From positions 1 to 8,802 of the forward strand of contig JAIMBU010000074.1 in NCBI GenBank assembly GCA_023511325.1: a stretch of 8,802 nucleotides of DNA, in the 5' to 3' direction. This document shows positions 6,621 through 8,802 of the stretch, piece after piece. The translations under genes and the position numbers were made by a program. The DNA comes from Gorillibacterium sp. (GTDB taxonomy: Bacteria; Bacillota; Bacilli; Paenibacillales; NBRC-103111). How positions within the stretch are numbered: position 1 is the first letter of the stretch; every line of letters starts with the position of its first letter. The notes beneath the pieces are model-generated. The model ran no database searches. It saw only the letters and a program-made list of their open reading frames with translations, and was not told the origin of the DNA.

Positions 6621-7465
6621 ATGACGTAAGTGTAAGGATAAACGACGAAGAAATTCTGCAATCGGTAAGCTGTACCCTGCAGGAGGGGAAATGGATTTCG
6701 ATCATTGGGCAAACAGGGGCCGGAAAGTCCACCTTCGCTAAAGTGATTAAAGGGTTGATTCCTTTCTTCAAGGGCGAATATATGCATAATCGGCAGCCTC
6801 TGCCGAGGGATCGTAAAGGAAATATGAAGGTCGTTCCGCAAATCGGTTATGTGTTTCAGTTTCCGGAGCACCAGATTTTTGAAACGACGGTTTATAAAGA
6901 ACTGACCTTTGCTCCCAAAGTGAAGGGAGAATCACCAGAAAGGCTGGAGGAAGCCATCAAGATGGTTATGGGACAGATGGGACTCTCCAGAAATCTTCTC
7001 CAGGAGAACCCGTTCCAGCTTAGCGGGGGATTTAAGCGGATGGTCGCTATCGCTTCCGTGTTGATTGCAGAGCCTGAGCTGCTTATTCTGGATGAGCCGA
7101 CTGCCGGACTTGATCCCATAAGCAAAACAGCACTGCTGAAGCAGCTCAAAGCGTGGCAGGGCGAGAAGAACCGGACGGTGCTATTTATCTCTCATCAGTT
7201 AGAGGATGTTGCCGAATATTCGGACGAGGTAATGATCTTTAAAAAGGGACGTTTATTGGTACATTTGGATGTGAACGAATTGTTTCTGAAGCATATCGCG
7301 TTCATGGGGCAAGCCGGACTGCCTTTGCCGGAGCCTATACAGCTCTTAAAATTGATTGAGGAGTTATCAGGAAGGATTCTTGAGCCTGCGAGCTGCAGGG
7401 AAGAAGATATTATGCAACTGGTGAGGTCGGTCTGGCAGTCAAGAGGTCTCCAAAATGATGGATAA
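6605..7465 (+). CDS. ecfA2: EcfA2, second ATPase subunit of the ECF energising module, with an altered ABC signature
   Basis: A 286-residue ABC ATPase that partners with EcfA1. Walker A GQTGAGKST is at 35-43, the Q-loop YVFQFPEHQ at 82-90 (FQFPExQ is typical of EcfA2), Walker B LLILDEPTAGLDP at 159-171, and the H-loop SHQLE includes His197. The signature reads LSGGFKRM (139-146) where LSGGQxRR is usual, so the Gln after LSGG is Phe. I start at ATG 6605, where MVYELNDVSV aligns with family N-termini. AAGGAG is upstream but 14 nt away, so coupling with ecfA1 (16-nt overlap) probably helps. An in-frame GTG at 6572 would add 11 unconserved residues without a ribosome site. Confidence 0.91.
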   Translation: MVYELNDVSVRINDEEILQSVSCTLQEGKWISIIGQTGAGKSTFAKVIKGLIPFFKGEYMHNRQPLPRDRKGNMKVVPQIGYVFQFPEHQIFETTVYKELTFAPKVKGESPERLEEAIKMVMGQMGLSRNLLQENPFQLSGGFKRMVAIASVLIAEPELLILDEPTAGLDPISKTALLKQLKAWQGEKNRTVLFISHQLEDVAEYSDEVMIFKKGRLLVHLDVNELFLKHIAFMGQAGLPLPEPIQLLKLIEELSGRILEPASCREEDIMQLVRSVWQSRGLQNDG

Positions 7466-8243
7466 TATCATATGGGGCCAGTACATAAATTCAGGCTCGA
7501 TTGTTCACCGGCTTGACCCCCGAACCAAGCTGTTAAGCGTTCTTGCCTTCACGCTTTGCTGTCTTATATTCAAAACATTTGGCGGATATGTTGCGGCGAC
7601 AGTCCTAGTGGGAGGACAATTGCTGTTGTCCAGAGTTCCGGTTCGCAAGTTTCTTAAAGGACTGAAGCCGATTCTTTTCATTTTGTCTTTTACCTTTGTA
7701 TATCATCTCTTTTTCACCAAGGGAACGCCACTCTGGCCGGGTTCGATCGTTAAAGTAACACAAGAAGGGATAGAGGATGGAGTCTTCATTATCTGGCGGA
7801 TACTATTGCTTGTTTCGCTTGCTTCGGTCCTAACATTGACAACAAAACCGCTGGATCTGGCAAAAGGTCTGGAACAACTGTTTAAGCCGCTATCTAGTTG
7901 GGGAGTTCCGGTAGAAGCTTTCGCACTGATGCTAATGATTGCAATCCGCTTTATCCCAACGATTACCCAGGAGCTGGATCGCATTATTTTGGCACAAAAG
8001 GCCAGAGGGTATGACATCAGGGCTGCCAAAGGGCATAAGCGGGTATGGGCTTATTTGTTGTTAGTGGTTCCGCTGCTCATAACGACGATTGGGCGGGCGG
8101 AGCAGCTGGCTATGACGATTGATGCAAGGGCTTACGGGAACGGAAAGGGCCGCACTTCATATAGGGTGCTGAAATTTTCGCGGATGGATTATGCAGCGGG
8201 CGGATTAATGTTTGCCTTTGTTCTACTGATCTTTTATCTGTAA
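7455..8243 (+). CDS. ecfT: EcfT, transmembrane scaffold of the ECF transporter
   Basis: A 262-residue membrane protein that couples the EcfA1-A2 ATPases to an S-component such as BioY. The N-terminus HRLDPRTKLL (18-27) is a hallmark of the CbiQ/EcfT family. Hydrophobic membrane segments lie near 27-57, 71-88, 110-130, 155-170, 198-213 and 246-262. The two coupling-helix motifs that contact the ATPases are ARG (183-185, in QKARGYD) and the variant ARA (224-226, in DARAYG). The start overlaps ecfA2 by 11 nt, with AGAGG 8 nt before the first of two adjacent ATGs. With bioY it completes a full biotin importer in one operon. Confidence 0.94.
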   Translation: MMDNIIWGQYINSGSIVHRLDPRTKLLSVLAFTLCCLIFKTFGGYVAATVLVGGQLLLSRVPVRKFLKGLKPILFILSFTFVYHLFFTKGTPLWPGSIVKVTQEGIEDGVFIIWRILLLVSLASVLTLTTKPLDLAKGLEQLFKPLSSWGVPVEAFALMLMIAIRFIPTITQELDRIILAQKARGYDIRAAKGHKRVWAYLLLVVPLLITTIGRAEQLAMTIDARAYGNGKGRTSYRVLKFSRMDYAAGGLMFAFVLLIFYL

Positions 8244-8282
8244 CCTGTTAACGAACTTGATCACCTTATCGGAGGATTACCT

Positions 8283-8702
8283 ATGAATTGGAGTACCAGA
8301 ATAACTGAGATGCTCAAAATCCAATATCCAATCCTTCAAGGCGGAGTAGCTTATCTGGCTTACGCCGAGCTTGCTGCTGCGGTTTCCAATGCTGGCGGTT
8401 TCGGCCAAATTACAGCAATGTGCCTTCCAGATGCCCAGGCTTTGCGAGAAGAAGTCAGGCGTGCGCGGATGTTAACCAATAAACCTTTTGGTGTTAACTT
8501 TTCTATTGGCATGTATCGCAATGACCACATGCAGATAGTTCAGGCCGCCATGGAAGAGGAAATACCTGCGGTTACGATTACTGGTGGTAATCCAACACCT
8601 ATCGCTGGTTTGATTAAAGATGTTCCAACCGTCTCTGGTTTAATCGAACGAATGGTTCAAGAGGCAGAGAATATAAGATACCAATGGGGCAATCCGAGCT
8701 GA
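8283..8702 (+). pseudogene. Internally deleted nitronate monooxygenase / FabK-superfamily flavoprotein remnant
   Basis: The first ~106 residues match the N-terminus of a 2-nitropropane dioxygenase/nitronate monooxygenase or FabK-type FMN TIM barrel: TRITEMLKIQYPILQGG, AAAVSNAGGFGQI at 31-43, KPFGVNF at 67-73, and TGGNPTP at 100-106. The protein then jumps directly to what I recognise as the extreme C-terminal tail of the same family (GLIKDVPTVSGLIERMVQEA, 109-128). The family is about 310-320 residues, so roughly 180 are missing. That missing part contains the catalytic GGGH-type segment and the FMN phosphate loops. The junction is near 8598-8610 and keeps frame. GGAGG lies 7 nt before the ATG, so a 139-residue product could still be made, but an active enzyme is very unlikely. 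The gene starts 39 bp after ecfT with no terminator between them, so readthrough is expected. Confidence 0.75.
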
Positions 8703-8709
8703 AATTTGG

Positions 8710-8721
8710 TGTACGCGTACA
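8710..8721. repeat. 12-bp perfect palindrome
   Basis: TGTACGCGTACA reads the same on both strands, between the deleted flavoprotein gene and the terminator. It has no T-run and no recognised function; it may be chance or part of the folded 3' end of the transcript. Confidence 0.4.
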
Positions 8722-8733
8722 AGAGCATAGTAC

Positions 8734-8770
8734 GTAAAGAACCCGCCTTCATGCGGGTTCTTTACTTTTA
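8734..8770 (+). terminator. Rho-independent terminator ending the operon
   Basis: A perfect 13-bp stem is formed by GTAAAGAACCCGC (8734-8746) and its complement (8753-8765), with a 6-nt loop (CTTCAT), followed by TTTTA. The U-run is short and is cut off by the intron-like sequence starting at 8772. It lies 31 bp after the stop of the deleted flavoprotein gene. Confidence 0.9.
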
Positions 8771-8771
8771 G

Positions 8772-8802
8772 GTGCGCCCAGCATGGGCGCTATCTCTAGG
8801 GT
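8772..8802 (+). mobile_element. 5' end of a group IIC intron (cut by window edge)
   Basis: The sequence starts GTGCG, the consensus 5' end of group II introns. A 7-bp stem GCGCCCA/TGGGCGC (8774-8780 and 8784-8790) with loop GCA follows, then TATCTCTAGGGT. It matches the 5' end of the Oceanobacillus iheyensis group IIC intron as I recall it (GTGTGCCCGGCATGGGTGC, then AGTCTATAGGGT) at 25 of 31 positions. Two of the differences, at positions 4 and 17, turn G-U pairs into G-C or C-G pairs and so preserve the stem. It begins 6 nt after a terminator stem, the preferred target of class C introns. The ribozyme body and any reverse transcriptase would lie beyond the window. Confidence 0.78.

Noticed and set aside
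8774..8790. Second terminator hairpin (GCGCCCA/TGGGCGC)
   Set aside because: No T-run follows on either strand, and the hairpin fits the first stem of a group II intron better.
1..8802. CRISPR arrays, tRNA or rRNA genes, IS elements, phage or defence genes
   Set aside because: No regularly spaced repeats, transposase motifs, clover-leaf sequences or rRNA segments were seen; apart from the intron end, the window is metabolic and transport genes.

Overview
This window looks like a low- to mid-GC Bacillota chromosome, most likely Bacillales and possibly Paenibacillus-like. Three things point there: Gram-positive style ribosome binding sites (GGAGG), a sigma-A promoter with a perfect TATAAT, and a gene order that recalls the B. 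subtilis yhfU-yhfT-yhfS (bioY, acyl-CoA ligase, thiolase) cluster. Organism and homologue identities are recalled from family knowledge, not from a search.

Layout. Positions 1-850 (minus strand) hold most of birA, the bifunctional biotin protein ligase and biotin repressor; its C-terminus runs off the left edge. The divergent gap at 851-1074 contains a near-ideal BirA operator (954-987). The -35 box of a strong promoter (TTTACA, 17 bp, TATAAT) lies inside the operator's right half-site. From this promoter runs a rightward operon: bioY (biotin S-component), an acyl-CoA ligase (yhfT-like), a thiolase (yhfS-like), two small hot-dog proteins that look like a HadA/HadB-type dehydratase pair, a FabG-like ketoreductase, then ecfA1, ecfA2 and ecfT. 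Most junctions overlap, four of them through ATGA. The longest gap inside the nine-gene block is 28 bp.

How it works together. BirA bound to biotinoyl-AMP should shut off the operon when biotin is plentiful. When biotin is scarce the cell would make a complete ECF biotin transporter (BioY plus its own EcfA1-A2-T energiser) and, from the same transcript, a set of CoA-linked chain-modifying enzymes: ligase, thiolase, reductase and dehydratase. That set resembles a beta-oxidation or reverse beta-oxidation cycle of (R)-stereochemistry. Its product is unknown. Making or salvaging a pimeloyl-type biotin precursor, or acyl chains without malonyl-CoA when the biotin-dependent acetyl-CoA carboxylase is limiting, are inferences. 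The thiolase lacks the usual second catalytic cysteine, which limits what it can do.

Right end. Downstream of ecfT lies an internally deleted remnant of a nitronate monooxygenase/FabK-superfamily gene: its N-terminal third is joined in frame to its C-terminal tail. A perfect 13-bp-stem intrinsic terminator follows (8734-8770). Immediately after the terminator, the last 31 bases match the 5' end of a bacterial group IIC intron as I remember it, at the kind of site where such introns insert. The rest of the intron would lie outside the window.
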